A stretch of 64,000 nucleotides of DNA from Myroides odoratimimus (GTDB taxonomy: Bacteria; Bacteroidota; Bacteroidia; Flavobacteriales; Flavobacteriaceae): NCBI RefSeq assembly GCF_001485415.1, contig NZ_BCMQ01000016.1:19915-83914 (forward strand). Reading direction: 5' to 3'. Under the pieces are notes generated by a model. It made no database searches, was not told the origin of the DNA, and worked only from the letters and a program-made list of their open reading frames with translations. This document shows, piece by piece, positions 37,558 through 46,787 of the stretch. Each line of letters begins with the position of its first letter. The first letter of the stretch is position 1. The translations under genes and the position numbers were made by a program.

Positions 37558-38469
37558 TTACTTAGATATTCTATCAATAAGATTAGTAATTCCTAGTTCT
37601 TCTAATTTCTTCACTATCCATTTGTCTAACTGCTTGATAGGATACATCACCCACATCGCAAATACAAAAGGGAATGTCAAAGTAGTCCATCCATACTTAA
37701 TCATAAAAATATCGAAATAGGTAGAGATAATTACACTGATTAACACATACATTCCTGCACGTACTTTATCCTCTCCCATAGCAATACCGCATAATACCGC
37801 ATTAAAACTAAATACTCCTTCACTAATTAAAGCATTAGAGGCATGACTACTATGCGAAATATACACACTGACAATCACTGCTACAAAACCATATAATGCC
37901 TGTATAGGTCGGCTGATAAACACTCCCAAAAAGAATACAACTCCTGCTACAAAGCTCCCTTGAAATAATACTTGTCCAAAAGCATGGCCTTGAATTAAAA
38001 AGTCATCTAACTCTTCTATATCTACAAAGTGCTCAGGTACAGAACGAATAGCTAAATCAGGGATACTTAGAATAAACAGTGAAATCCAAGTAAAAAGAAT
38101 AAAAGGAAATGTATAAGCTGGTAATTCCTTTTTTATTGCCCATCCCATTATAATGGTTGATAAAACAGATGAAATAATCATCATCGCATATACCCAAATA
38201 CTAGGTTCAAAATAAAATATTAAAGCTACCCCTATCAGACATGAATTAAACCCATATAGTCCATTCTCTATGTCCTGCCTATCAAATCTCAACAACTTCG
38301 CTGTTATAATAGCTACTATATTACTCAGAGATGCCGCTAACGCCATATTGGTAGAATCGTAATATATTGCTGCCAAGAACAGCATTCCTGTTATTGCATT
38401 GGCTTGTAACATAATCTGTCCAAAACCTCTAAAAAAGGCCTTAAAACAATGAACTATAAGTTCTTTCAT
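37558..38469 (-). CDS. Urea transporter (UT family)
   Basis: 303 residues, about 10 membrane spans. The family's repeated motif is seen in both halves: NGLYGFNSCLIGVAL (about 88) and EGVFSFNAVLCGIAMG (about 220), each preceded by a long hydrophobic helix. UT-family channels let urea pass down its gradient into the cell, feeding urease. The gene is the last of the urease cluster, 41 bp after ureD, so probably cotranscribed. Confidence 0.9.
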   Translation of the reverse strand: MKELIVHCFKAFFRGFGQIMLQANAITGMLFLAAIYYDSTNMALAASLSNIVAIITAKLLRFDRQDIENGLYGFNSCLIGVALIFYFEPSIWVYAMMIISSVLSTIIMGWAIKKELPAYTFPFILFTWISLFILSIPDLAIRSVPEHFVDIEELDDFLIQGHAFGQVLFQGSFVAGVVFFLGVFISRPIQALYGFVAVIVSVYISHSSHASNALISEGVFSFNAVLCGIAMGEDKVRAGMYVLISVIISTYFDIFMIKYGWTTLTFPFVFAMWVMYPIKQLDKWIVKKLEELGITNLIDRISK

Positions 38470-38510
38470 AGTTTTATTTTTGAGTTTTTAATTAAAATCT
38501 ACTTAGGCTG

Positions 38511-39299
38511 TTATAAAAACAACTCATCCCATAGCTTCTGTTGAATTGTTTGAAATATATTGAATAGCTTTTCTGCTCCTTGTCCTAAAACTCGAATCAT
38601 AAATCCATCTCCTTCTAATAAGCTTATACCGAATTCGATTCCTTCTTTCTCTCCATACTGTTTATAGAAAAATTCTATGTATTCTAGTACAGATACATTG
38701 GCGGTATTGTAATAAATCAGAGTTCCCTGATGAGTATATCCCTCTAGAATACCTATCTCTTTAATAGGCATTAAGTCAGGTTGTAACAATACATTATCCT
38801 TTACTTTAAGCTTACCTTCTACATAAATCTCAGTCAAATTCTGAAAGTGATTGTACTCAAACTCTTCTCCTGATAACTTCCTTCCACAAGTAATAATATC
38901 AGAAAGTAAAAAATGACAATCTTCCTTCATTTCTACTTTATTACGACTGATAAAAGTAGATGAACTCTGAGGCACTACCGGATGAGGAACATAGGCAAAA
39001 GCACTTCCCTTTTTCATATCTATTACAGCGGTTTGCATCGACTTATTCTTCATGTGAAAAAGACGTTGATACGCTTGTGTCTGTAATTGAAGTTTAGTGT
39101 ACTTAGCAAGGTGAATAGAGATGCGATGATCATCATTGTCTAACAGTCCTGGAGAAGAACTCATAATCATTAGATAAGCTGCCTTATCTCTCTTATATTG
39201 CCCTACTGGTACAATTCGAAAAGGTTGAGTAACGTAAGCGTCCTTTAAATAAGAAGCTCCCTCACGTTGCTCAACTCTAATGTCTAATGATGAAATCAT
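38511..39299 (-). CDS. ureD: Urease accessory protein UreD (UreH)
   Basis: 262 residues. Family motifs are YLKDAYVTQPFRIVPVG near the N-terminus, MIMSSSPGLLDNDDHRISI, QRLFHMKN, AFAYVPHPVVPQ and FLLSDIITCGRKLSGEEF (in family members, LxDxxxxGR-GE). UreD forms the UreD-UreF-UreG scaffold that guides nickel into apo-urease. Only 1 bp separates it from ureG. Confidence 0.92.
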   Translation of the reverse strand: MISSLDIRVEQREGASYLKDAYVTQPFRIVPVGQYKRDKAAYLMIMSSSPGLLDNDDHRISIHLAKYTKLQLQTQAYQRLFHMKNKSMQTAVIDMKKGSAFAYVPHPVVPQSSSTFISRNKVEMKEDCHFLLSDIITCGRKLSGEEFEYNHFQNLTEIYVEGKLKVKDNVLLQPDLMPIKEIGILEGYTHQGTLIYYNTANVSVLEYIEFFYKQYGEKEGIEFGISLLEGDGFMIRVLGQGAEKLFNIFQTIQQKLWDELFL

Positions 39300-39300
39300 A

Positions 39301-39939
39301 CTATCTCAATAAATTAGGTTCTTCAATATCCTCTAACAAAGCATATTTTTTAATCCAACCCACTATATCTTCTAACCCTTCTCCTGTTTTTAAATTAGAG
39401 AATAAGAAAGGGGCTCCTTTTCTCACTCGTCTTGCATCTGCCTCCATCACATTTAGATCTGCACCTACGTAAGGAGCTAAGTCTTTCTTATTGATTAACA
39501 ACAGGTCAGAACGTGTGATGGCTGGTCCTCCTTTACTTGGCATTTTCTCCCCTTCTGCTACATCTAATACGAAAATAGTAATGTCGGCTAAGTCAGGGCT
39601 AAAGGTAGAAGATAAGTTATCTCCTCCACTCTCAATAAAAATCAACTCTAAATCAGGAAAACGATTAGCTAACTCATCTACAGCTTCCAGATTCATACTC
39701 GCGTCTTCGCGTATAGCAGTATGAGGGCATCCTCCTGTCTCTACTCCTATAATTCTATCTTTTGGCAATAGACTATTCTTAGCCATAAACTCTGCATCTA
39801 CACGAGTGTAAATGTCATTAGTAATTACAGCTAGATCATATTCATTTAATAATCGACGACTCAATCGTTCAAGTAGAGCTGTTTTACCTGATCCAACAGG
39901 TCCTCCTACTCCTATTTTAATATATTTTCTATTTTCCAT
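39301..39939 (-). CDS. ureG: Urease accessory GTPase UreG
   Basis: 212 residues. The P-loop GPVGSGKT is at 13-20, the nickel-binding Cys-Pro-His is C71-P72-H73 in [16 protein letters not shown], and [17 protein letters not shown] and [16 protein letters not shown] complete the SIMIBI GTPase signature. It hydrolyses GTP to drive nickel transfer into urease. It is 12 bp after ureF. Confidence 0.96.
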   Translation of the reverse strand: MENRKYIKIGVGGPVGSGKTALLERLSRRLLNEYDLAVITNDIYTRVDAEFMAKNSLLPKDRIIGVETGGCPHTAIREDASMNLEAVDELANRFPDLELIFIESGGDNLSSTFSPDLADITIFVLDVAEGEKMPSKGGPAITRSDLLLINKKDLAPYVGADLNVMEADARRVRKGAPFLFSNLKTGEGLEDIVGWIKKYALLEDIEEPNLLR

Positions 39940-39951
39940 ATTGTTGATTGT

Positions 39952-40644
39952 TTATGATAAATAAAGTCTTGAATAAAGGCGTTCGTGTTGCATACATCTG
40001 ATGTCAAAACCAATATTACACAGACCGATAAGGTTTCTATCCATTACTAATGACTCTTCACTTAGTTTCAATAAATCATCGTGTAAGTAATACAGAATAT
40101 CTTGCCCATCTAGTTGCCCTAGTGGTACTAGCTTTACAGCATTGGTAACCATCCCTATAGCTGCATTGTAGTAATATGCATGCATAGCTTCTACTAAAGG
40201 AATTTGCATTACTGCTGCAAAGACTCCATAAAGGATACAATAGTGATTATAAGTTTCTTTTGCCTTAATCAATTGTTCCCATTGTTGTACTACAGCATGC
40301 TCTCCACTGTATCTACTAAATATCTTATATAAACGCAATCCCAGCTTCTGACTACCTTGTCTTATTTCCATTGGTCCTTTCAGCGCATTACACTCTTGAT
40401 CCAATGCAATTAGTTCTTTAATATCTCCTAACACAGTAGCATCATAGGCCAACTTCATCAGTGCTGCATCATTGTACTTAATATTATACCATAGATTATG
40501 TCTTATATACTGATCTGCTGATGCCTTATCACACACCATCCCATTCTGAACATAGGTTTCTAACCCATTAGAATGTGTATATCCCCCTATGGGTAATGCT
40601 GGATCTGCTAAATGCAATAACCTTCCTAAAAATGACTCTTGCAT
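39952..40644 (-). CDS. ureF: Urease accessory protein UreF
   Basis: 230 residues, all helical. The start LLHLADPALPIGGYTHSNGLETYVQNG is the conserved UreF motif (ALPIGGFSYSHGLE in others). It forms the gate between UreG and UreD. The start lies 3 bp from the ureE stop, showing tight coupling in the accessory operon. Confidence 0.94.
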   Translation of the reverse strand: MQESFLGRLLHLADPALPIGGYTHSNGLETYVQNGMVCDKASADQYIRHNLWYNIKYNDAALMKLAYDATVLGDIKELIALDQECNALKGPMEIRQGSQKLGLRLYKIFSRYSGEHAVVQQWEQLIKAKETYNHYCILYGVFAAVMQIPLVEAMHAYYYNAAIGMVTNAVKLVPLGQLDGQDILYYLHDDLLKLSEESLVMDRNLIGLCNIGFDIRCMQHERLYSRLYLS

Positions 40645-40647
40645 ACT

Positions 40648-41145
40648 CTATAATTTTAATGATAAACTACCTTTAGGCAGTGTAAACGTAAACTTCTTAT
40701 GCTGTTCAAAATCAACATTTGCATTTAGTGGACATCTCAACTTCTTTTCTATAACCTCTGTTGTATATCCATTTTTATCAAACCACTCCTGCATAGAACG
40801 TTCATAAGGCATATATAAGCTATTACCTTCAGCAAAAAGTGGGATATGCTTATTTCCTATTTCATAAGCCACTAAACCTAATGTTTTCATATCAGATGCT
40901 GTAAAGGAAATAGCTTCACAAGGCAAAATAGATACCATGATTACTTTTTGCTGGTCTTCATATAGGATATCTCCATCTTTTAAACTCTGCCCTTTACCTA
41001 AAAAACGAATAGCAATAGATACCCCATCAGCTGTCACTAGACGCTGAATACGCTTCTCTACTTGATACCATTCGATGTATAAATAATCGATATGCTTCTC
41101 TATCTCTTCTGACTTACAATTTCTTATCGCTTGAGTTACTAGCAT
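40648..41145 (-). CDS. ureE: Urease nickel metallochaperone UreE
   Basis: 165 residues. The N-terminal peptide-binding domain (about 1-70) precedes the metal domain with YEIGNKHIPLFAEG, whose His corresponds to the conserved nickel His of UreE. There is no His-rich C-terminal tail (ends LPKGSLSLKL). It delivers nickel to UreG. A second, related gene is at 54627. It follows ureC after an 88-bp gap holding a hairpin. Confidence 0.9.
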   Translation of the reverse strand: MLVTQAIRNCKSEEIEKHIDYLYIEWYQVEKRIQRLVTADGVSIAIRFLGKGQSLKDGDILYEDQQKVIMVSILPCEAISFTASDMKTLGLVAYEIGNKHIPLFAEGNSLYMPYERSMQEWFDKNGYTTEVIEKKLRCPLNANVDFEQHKKFTFTLPKGSLSLKL

Positions 41146-41165
41146 TCTTACGTTTACTTAAAAAT

Positions 41166-41197
41166 GAGAATACAGGGTTAAGAAACCTTGTATTCTC
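41166..41197 (-). other. Intergenic hairpin between ureC and ureE
   Basis: GAGAATACAGGGTT (41166-41179) and AACCTTGTATTCTC (41184-41197) form a 14-bp stem with one G-T pair and a 4-nt loop. On the minus strand the following bases are ATTTTTAAG. It could partly terminate, or protect ureC mRNA, giving more structural subunit than accessory protein. Confidence 0.6.
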
Positions 41198-41233
41198 TTG
41201 TTGTTGGTTTATTTGTTTGTTGTTTCTTATAGT

Positions 41234-42955
41234 TTAAAACAAGAAATATCGCTGTCCTAGTGCTACCTCATCTATTGGCTTACAAGTGATTTTCTTACCA
41301 TCTATACTTACCTCATAGTTCTCTGGATTCACAATAATCTCTGGTGTAGCATGATTGTGAATCATATCTGCTTTAGAGATATTACGACAGTTAGTCACTG
41401 GAAGCAATGTTCTAGCGACCCCGTATTCTTCTTGAATACCTTTTTCTAGAGATACCTTAGAGACGAAGTTAAAACAAGTAGTAGTTACTGCTTTTCCTAA
41501 TCCTCCATACATCGTTCTTAAGATAATAGGTTGTGGTGTAGGGATAGACGCGTTTGCATCTCCCATCTTAGAAGCCGCTATCATTCCTCCTTTGATAATC
41601 ATCTCTGGTTTCGCACCAAATAAAGCTGGTTTCCATATCACTAAATCGGCTATTTTACCTGGTTCTATTGACCCGATATAATTAGATACCCCATGAGCAA
41701 TAGCAGGGTTGATTGTATACTTCGCTACATATCTTTTTGCACGGAAGTTATCATTCCCTGTTCCCTTATCCTCTGCTAGACTACCGATTTGTTTCTTCAT
41801 CTTATCAGCTGTTTGCCATGTTCTAGTGACTACTTCACCTACACGTCCCATAGCTTGAGAATCAGAACTCATGATACTAAATACTCCTTGGTCTTGCAAG
41901 ATATCTTCAGCCGCAATAGTCTCAGGGCGAATACGCGAATCTGCAAAAGCTACATCTTCTGGAATATCTTTACTCAAGTGGTGACACACCATCAGCATAT
42001 CTAAGTGCTCATCGATTGTATTCTTTGTAAATGGTCTTGTCGGGTTAGTTGATGCAGGTAATACATTAGGGTACATTGCAGATTTTATAATATCAGGTGC
42101 GTGTCCTCCTCCCGCTCCTTCTGTGTGGAATGTATGGATTACACGTCCATTAATTGCTTGCATTGTGTCTTCTAAGAATCCTCCTTCATTTAACGTATCT
42201 GTGTGTATCGCTACCTGCACATCATATTGATCAGCTACAGATAACGCTCTATCGATAGTAGCTGGAGTAGCTCCCCAGTCTTCGTGTATCTTTACTCCTA
42301 AAGCTCCTGCTTCGATCTGTTCGATAATAGGCTGTTCTGTACCTACATTTCCCTTTCCGAAGAAACCGAAATTCATAGGTAAGTGATCCACAGCTTGCAT
42401 CATACGTCTAATACTCCATTTACCAGGAGTCACAGTTGTTGCATTTGTTCCATCTGCTGGTCCAGTACCTCCTCCTATCATGGTAGTCACTCCACTATAA
42501 AGGGCTGTCTCTATCTGTGTAGGACTGATATAATGAATATGAGTGTCTATACCTCCTGCTGTAACGATATACCCTGCTCCTCCATGTACTTCTGTAGAAG
42601 CCCCGATAATCATATTAGGACTCACATCATCCATCGTATCAGGGTTACCTGCTCTACCTACACCTACTATCTTACCATCTTTAATACCGATATCTCCTTT
42701 CACGATACCCCAGTGATCAATAATAATAGCTCCTGTAATCACCATATCTAACACCCCTTCATGACTAAGATGATTAGAAGATTGCATCATTCCATCACGT
42801 ACAGTTTTTCCTCCACCGAACTTACTCTCATCCCCATAACTTGCAAAGTCTTTCTCTACCTCAATGATAATCTCTGTATCTCCTAGACGCACTCTATCTC
42901 CTACTGTAGGACCAAAGATTGCACTGTAGTTTGCTCTACCAACTTTTAAACTCAT
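41234..42955 (-). CDS. ureC: Urease alpha (catalytic) subunit UreC
   Basis: 573 residues, the normal length. All active-site residues are present: H139 and H141 (DTHIHY), the carbamylated K222 (VKIHEDWG), H251, H277 ([16 protein letters not shown]), C324/H325/H326 (MVCHHL) of the mobile flap and D365 ([12 protein letters not shown]). It hydrolyses urea to ammonia and carbamate with a dinuclear nickel centre in the cytoplasm. Its first codon overlaps the ureB stop by 4 bp. Confidence 0.98.
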   Translation of the reverse strand: MSLKVGRANYSAIFGPTVGDRVRLGDTEIIIEVEKDFASYGDESKFGGGKTVRDGMMQSSNHLSHEGVLDMVITGAIIIDHWGIVKGDIGIKDGKIVGVGRAGNPDTMDDVSPNMIIGASTEVHGGAGYIVTAGGIDTHIHYISPTQIETALYSGVTTMIGGGTGPADGTNATTVTPGKWSIRRMMQAVDHLPMNFGFFGKGNVGTEQPIIEQIEAGALGVKIHEDWGATPATIDRALSVADQYDVQVAIHTDTLNEGGFLEDTMQAINGRVIHTFHTEGAGGGHAPDIIKSAMYPNVLPASTNPTRPFTKNTIDEHLDMLMVCHHLSKDIPEDVAFADSRIRPETIAAEDILQDQGVFSIMSSDSQAMGRVGEVVTRTWQTADKMKKQIGSLAEDKGTGNDNFRAKRYVAKYTINPAIAHGVSNYIGSIEPGKIADLVIWKPALFGAKPEMIIKGGMIAASKMGDANASIPTPQPIILRTMYGGLGKAVTTTCFNFVSKVSLEKGIQEEYGVARTLLPVTNCRNISKADMIHNHATPEIIVNPENYEVSIDGKKITCKPIDEVALGQRYFLF

Positions 42956-43326
42956 AATGATTTGTTTTTAAAGTACTGTTTCTCTACTTTTTTCATCGCT
43001 ATAGCTTTAGCTTCTTCAGAGATAGTCTCTCCATTAGCTAAATCGTTATGTCCATATATCTTTCGTGCACCTGCATAAGGTACTAAGTCTACCTCTTTTT
43101 CTTCTCCTGGCTCAAAACGAACAGCTGTACTGGCAATAATATTTAATCGTTTACCAAATGCCGCAGCACGGTCGAACTCCATCATTTTATTTACTTCAAA
43201 AAAATGATAGTGAGACCCCACTTGGATAGGTCTATCTCCTTTATTAACCACTGTAATGGTAGTAATCTCTCTACCTTCATTACAGATAATATCTTCCTCT
43301 TTAATAAAATATTCTCCTGGAACCAT
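42952..43326 (-). CDS. ureB: Urease beta subunit UreB
   Basis: 124 residues. Hallmarks are [59 protein letters not shown] and the [19 protein letters not shown] motif. It overlaps ureC by 4 bp and follows ureA by 16 bp. The separate beta subunit shows this is the three-subunit bacterial type, not the fused Helicobacter type. Confidence 0.97.
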   Translation of the reverse strand: MVPGEYFIKEEDIICNEGREITTITVVNKGDRPIQVGSHYHFFEVNKMMEFDRAAAFGKRLNIIASTAVRFEPGEEKEVDLVPYAGARKIYGHNDLANGETISEEAKAIAMKKVEKQYFKNKSL

Positions 43327-43342
43327 TTGTTGACGTATTAAA

Positions 43343-43645
43343 TTATCTAATAGGGTTGTGTACTGTCACTAGCTTTGTTCCATCAGGGAAAGTAGCTTCT
43401 ATCTGTACATCGTGAATCATCTCGGCAATTCCATCCATTACATCTTCACGTGTTAATAGTGTAGCTCCATACTGCATTAACTCTGCTACTGTTTTTCCAT
43501 CTCGTGCCGCTTCTAGAAGCTCACTACTGATATAGGCTATAGATTCAGGATAATTTAGTTTTACCCCTCTAGCCTTGCGTTTTTTGGCTAATTCACCAGC
43601 CAAGTGCAAAAGCAACTTTTCCGTTTCTCTCGGTAATAAATGCAT
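43343..43645 (-). CDS. ureA: Urease gamma subunit UreA
   Basis: 100 residues. [72 protein letters not shown] and [18 protein letters not shown] are diagnostic. It lies 129 bp after a small secreted-protein gene in the same direction. Confidence 0.97.
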   Translation of the reverse strand: MHLLPRETEKLLLHLAGELAKKRKARGVKLNYPESIAYISSELLEAARDGKTVAELMQYGATLLTREDVMDGIAEMIHDVQIEATFPDGTKLVTVHNPIR

Positions 43646-43773
43646 ATATATTTTTAATTAAAATTGAAAAAATAGAATAACACTCCAACATAGATTTAAC
43701 TACATTGGCTACATATTGATTGATTAACTAAGTAGCAAAGATTTGACCACAATTACCCTGTAGCCATTATTTT

Positions 43774-44160
43774 TTAAACTATCCCATGAGGAATCTTAAG
43801 TGTCTGGTATAATAAGTACTTTGCTCTATGCTGTTGCAGATAAGCAGATACATTGTCCTCACTTAAAACGGGTGTAGTAAAACGCTCATTAAAAACGTAT
43901 GTATGCAGAAAGTGTAGTACATCACCTAAATCTATTTTATCACTAGAAAAGTCATTAGTATCTAACGATTTTAAATACTCCACTTCTACTTCTATTTGAC
44001 AAAAAACTTTAGATGCTTCTTTCTTGCTAACTTGATCAGATAACAAAACTTTACCTGATGCGGCATAATTCTTCCCTGTCTCTACACGTTGGCTTGCAAA
44101 TACAAATCCAAAATGAAAGAGAAAAAAACACAAAACGATAATTCGAGATAATGCTTTCAT
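43774..44160 (-). CDS. Small secreted hypothetical protein at the head of the urease operon
   Basis: I choose the ATG at 44160 (MKALSRIIVLCFFLFHFGFVFA), which gives a clean signal peptide. The longer frame up to 44229 overlaps the predicted promoter and lacks one. The mature part is about 105 residues, with no cysteine pair apart from one Cys and no recognised domain. Position directly after the shared 39-bp operator and 128 bp before ureA suggests it is the first gene of the urease transcript. The function is unknown; a periplasmic nickel- or urea-related role is only a guess. Confidence 0.65.
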   Translation of the reverse strand: MKALSRIIVLCFFLFHFGFVFASQRVETGKNYAASGKVLLSDQVSKKEASKVFCQIEVEVEYLKSLDTNDFSSDKIDLGDVLHFLHTYVFNERFTTPVLSEDNVSAYLQQHRAKYLLYQTLKIPHGIV

Positions 44161-44194
44161 AACAGTGTTATATACCTTGTTCTTAATTATGCCA

Positions 44195-44260
44195 CAAAGA
44201 TAAAATCTATATACTCCATCTAATAGCACAAATCTTGACTATACTACCATAAAATAGGCA
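44195..44260 (-). promoter_or_regulatory. Urease-operon promoter with shared 39-bp operator (copy 1)
   Basis: A 39-bp sequence at 44222-44260 is identical to 56468-56506. It contains the imperfect palindrome CTATACTACCATAAAATAG (44239-44257; dyad CTAT..TA...TA..ATAG). On the minus strand 19 bp separate it from TATCTTTG (44195-44202), a perfect TAnnTTTG -7 box. No -33 TTG lies at the normal distance, as expected for an activator-dependent promoter. The predicted start is about 44188, giving a short leader to the gene at 44160. Confidence 0.65.
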
Positions 44261-44297
44261 ATTGAGAATACAAATCGTTAAACTTGTCCTTATCTTT

Positions 44298-44789
44298 ATG
44301 GACATAAAACACACAACAATGAAAACACATAACTATCAAGCTACCATAGAGTGGACAGGGAACAAAGGAACTGGAACTGATAACTACAAGAACTATGAAA
44401 GAGATCATACTATTACAATTGATTATAAACCTGCTATATTAGGTTCATCTGACCCTGCTTTTAGAGGAGATAAGACCAGACACAACCCTGAAGATATGCT
44501 TATTTCTTCTCTATCTTCTTGCCATATGTTGTGGTACTTACACTTCTGCTCTGTAAATAATATTATTGTAGTAGCATATACAGATCATGTGACTGGTGTA
44601 ATGATAGAAGAAGTAGATGGCAAAGGTAAATTCACTGAAGTAACACTCCATCCTACGGTAGTTGTAGCTAATAAAGATATGGTCGAAAAAGCAAAAGAAC
44701 TACATCATAAAGCCAATGAATATTGCTTCATCGCTAACTCTATAAACTTCCCTATCAAACACAATCCTACTATCCTTGTACAACAATAG
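44298..44789 (+). CDS. OsmC-family protein
   Basis: The start is at 44298 (MDIKHTT) or 44319 (MKTHNYQ); the longer frame to 44262 begins inside the divergent promoter region. 163 or 156 residues. The OsmC/Ohr fold has its redox-active Cys in SSLSSCHMLWYL and the second in NEYCFIANSI. These proteins reduce organic hydroperoxides with two thiol groups. The gene is divergent from the urease operon and shares its upstream region. Confidence 0.85.
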   Translation: MDIKHTTMKTHNYQATIEWTGNKGTGTDNYKNYERDHTITIDYKPAILGSSDPAFRGDKTRHNPEDMLISSLSSCHMLWYLHFCSVNNIIVVAYTDHVTGVMIEEVDGKGKFTEVTLHPTVVVANKDMVEKAKELHHKANEYCFIANSINFPIKHNPTILVQQ

Positions 44790-44958
44790 ACATCTAAGAA
44801 GTTGTCGACGGCATTGTTTTTATCCAAAATAATAATACTGAAACCCTAAAGAAGTAATCATTCTTGCTAAATACACCACAATACTAATACATATTTCTAA
44901 AAAAAATCAAACATCCTATAATCACTACTAAAGAATAAAATCAACTCATAGCATTCTA

Positions 44959-46641
44959 CTACGGTTTCTTTTTAAGTAAACTCTTTGCTGTTGCTTTCCC
45001 TTTTTCAGTTAAATAGTACCTCTGGTTACGGCTCGTAGGTTTATCAGGTATTGTCAAAGCAATATATTCTCTTTCAAGTGCTGCTTGCAAGTAATTTCTT
45101 CTAAAATTATCTCTATTTAGTAGCCCTAATTTCTCTTGTAATTCTTCTCTACTGTGTATATCAATAAAAGCTTTTAAAAGCTCTATAACTTGTGGACTAT
45201 CTTGCATGGTATCATGAATGCTATCTTGCACGTTGTCTTGCATGGTGTCTTGCACGTTATCATGGATGATGTCTTGCACGGTATCTTGCATGGTGTCTTG
45301 CACGTTATCATGCATGGTGTCTTGCATGCTATCTTGCACGTTGTCATGGATGTTATCTTGCACGTTGTCATGGATGTTATCATGGATGCTATCATGGATG
45401 CTATCATGGATGATGTCTTGCACGGTATCTTGCATGGTGTCTTGCATGTTATCTTGCATATTGTCTTGCATGCTATCTTGCACGTTGTCATGGATGTTAT
45501 CTTGCACGTTGTCATGGATGTTATCTTGCACGTTGTCTTGCACGTTATCACGTTCAACAAGTACAATTGGTTCTACTGAAGGAAGGGTAATCTTCAAGAA
45601 GTTTTCTGAAAACTGAAAGCAATCTGTACCATAGGCCTGCAATATTCTAGGGACACCGGACCCTAACTGTTCTACTAGGTCCAGGTCTTTAAGTATTCGC
45701 ATAATCTCTTTATTTCGCGGTACAGAGAAACCATAAAAAAACTCTTCTTTTGACAGTCCATCAGGCAATCCTCCATAGGAAGTAATCTCTAATCGGTCAT
45801 CGAATATCTCAAACTTAGGAGCGATCTCTCGAGTATAATCATTATGTACAAAGGCATTTAAAACAGCTTCTCTCAAAGCGATTACATTCCATAAACGCCT
45901 TTCTTTCCTTTCTTTTGCTGTGATTTTAGCTAGAGTCCGATTCTCTACATTTAATTTATCTAATACTTGGTGAGTTGCTTTTATCAGTGATTCATAACCA
46001 AACTCATTACTCTCTTCTAACTCTACCCTATCTAGCCCTATATAACGAGCTACTTTAACAGAGACACTATTACTGTCACTCATTAGATAAGCGACATAAT
46101 TATATTCTTCTTTCTCGGTTAAAAGCTCTAGATTAGTTGCGAACTGTTCATTTAATGTCTTATTGATAAACTGAAAATAGATATGTAGTTGCTGGAACTG
46201 TAATTGTTGTTTAGGAGATCTAATCTTACTAATAGAGTTCCTAGTTCGTTTACTATACAAATCTTCTATTAGTTTAGTGGTCATGGGTTCTGAAGAGCTT
46301 CCTATTCTAATAAATGTTCCTTTCTCTGACATTCCATATTTCTTAATATAATAAGGTTTCTCAGATCCACCTGCTATAATAATTTTTATAACATTCTTGC
46401 CCTCTGTATTTTCAACAACTAGATCAAATAGTCCTAAACACGAAGGAAGTATATTAGTCTTTAACCTATCTTTAATAACTAGTTGATCCTGATCAAGATT
46501 CTTTACTCCTATAGGAGTATCTTTATTATTAATACCTATATAGAGTACACCCTCTTCATTGCTATTTAAAAAAGCCACAACTTCTTTTTCTAAATCTGAA
46601 GTTAGCTGTTGTTTAAATTCTAGATGCTTATTTTCGAACAT
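44959..46641 (-). CDS. AlbA_2/RecG-like (divergent AAA-4) protein with long DNVQ/DNIH repeat
   Basis: The start at 46641 (MFENKHLEFKQQLTS) fits the family; an upstream frame to 46701 adds a hydrophobic stretch that is not typical. 560 residues. The N-terminal AlbA_2 (putative DNA/nucleic-acid-binding) domain is about 1-120 (HLEFKQQL, GVLYIGINNKD). The central ATPase-like domain (HATPase_c_4; ALREAVLNAFVHNDYT, LEITSYGGLPDGL, LDLVEQLGSGVPRIL) extends to about 350. Residues about 361-484 are an uninterrupted four-residue repeat (D-N/S/T-V/I/M-Q/H), and the last about 75 form a winged helix (SREELQEKLGLLNRDNFRRNYL). It is thought to be a transcriptional or DNA-binding regulator. Such repeats are known in related Bacteroidota proteins. 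Confidence 0.78.
   Translation of the reverse strand: MFENKHLEFKQQLTSDLEKEVVAFLNSNEEGVLYIGINNKDTPIGVKNLDQDQLVIKDRLKTNILPSCLGLFDLVVENTEGKNVIKIIIAGGSEKPYYIKKYGMSEKGTFIRIGSSSEPMTTKLIEDLYSKRTRNSISKIRSPKQQLQFQQLHIYFQFINKTLNEQFATNLELLTEKEEYNYVAYLMSDSNSVSVKVARYIGLDRVELEESNEFGYESLIKATHQVLDKLNVENRTLAKITAKERKERRLWNVIALREAVLNAFVHNDYTREIAPKFEIFDDRLEITSYGGLPDGLSKEEFFYGFSVPRNKEIMRILKDLDLVEQLGSGVPRILQAYGTDCFQFSENFLKITLPSVEPIVLVERDNVQDNVQDNIHDNVQDNIHDNVQDSMQDNMQDNMQDTMQDTVQDIIHDSIHDSIHDNIHDNVQDNIHDNVQDSMQDTMHDNVQDTMQDTVQDIIHDNVQDTMQDNVQDSIHDTMQDSPQVIELLKAFIDIHSREELQEKLGLLNRDNFRRNYLQAALEREYIALTIPDKPTSRNQRYYLTEKGKATAKSLLKKKP
45190..45561. repeat. 12-bp coding tandem repeat (about 30 units)
   Basis: Units such as GTCTTGCATGGT, ATCTTGCACGTT and ATCATGGATGTT recur with strict 12-bp spacing inside the AlbA_2 gene. 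Because 12 is a multiple of 3, unit gain or loss keeps the frame. Three further frames are also open through the array (one on the minus strand, two on the plus strand), which is why they look like genes when read mechanically. Confidence 0.9.
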
Positions 46642-46733
46642 AGCTTTAGCATTATTAACTACAACTAAAATACTGATTACGAAACCAATAAAATAAATCA
46701 ATTCAAAGAAACTTAATCTTTTTTAGCAAATAA

Positions 46734-46766
46734 AAAACCTCAATAGAATGCATCTATTGAGGTTTT
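46734..46766 (-). terminator. Terminator of SEC-C/TPR gene
   Basis: AAAACCTCAATAGA (46734-46747) and TCTATTGAGGTTTT (46753-46766) form a perfect 14-bp stem, with T-rich flanks on both strands. It follows the gene ending at 46788. Confidence 0.85.
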
Positions 46767-46787
46767 TGTTACTTTATTTTCTCTTGA

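Noticed and set aside
42383..42751. 122-codon plus-strand frame inside ureC
   Set aside because: Shadow of the strongly conserved ureC frame, rich in His/Ser/Cys with no domain.
43774..44229. Longer start (GTG at 44229) for the secreted protein before ureA
   Set aside because: It would run through the predicted -7 box and bury the signal peptide; the ATG at 44160 gives a proper export signal.
45190..45561. CRISPR-like array
   Set aside because: There are no unique spacers of even length; it is a pure tandem repeat inside a coding gene.
45183..45616. Three additional long open frames across the 12-bp repeat (two plus, one minus)
   Set aside because: They consist only of the repeat (Thr-Cys-Lys-Ile or Leu-Ser-Cys-Thr type) and are open merely because the period is a multiple of three; the AlbA_2 gene frame has real domains on both sides.
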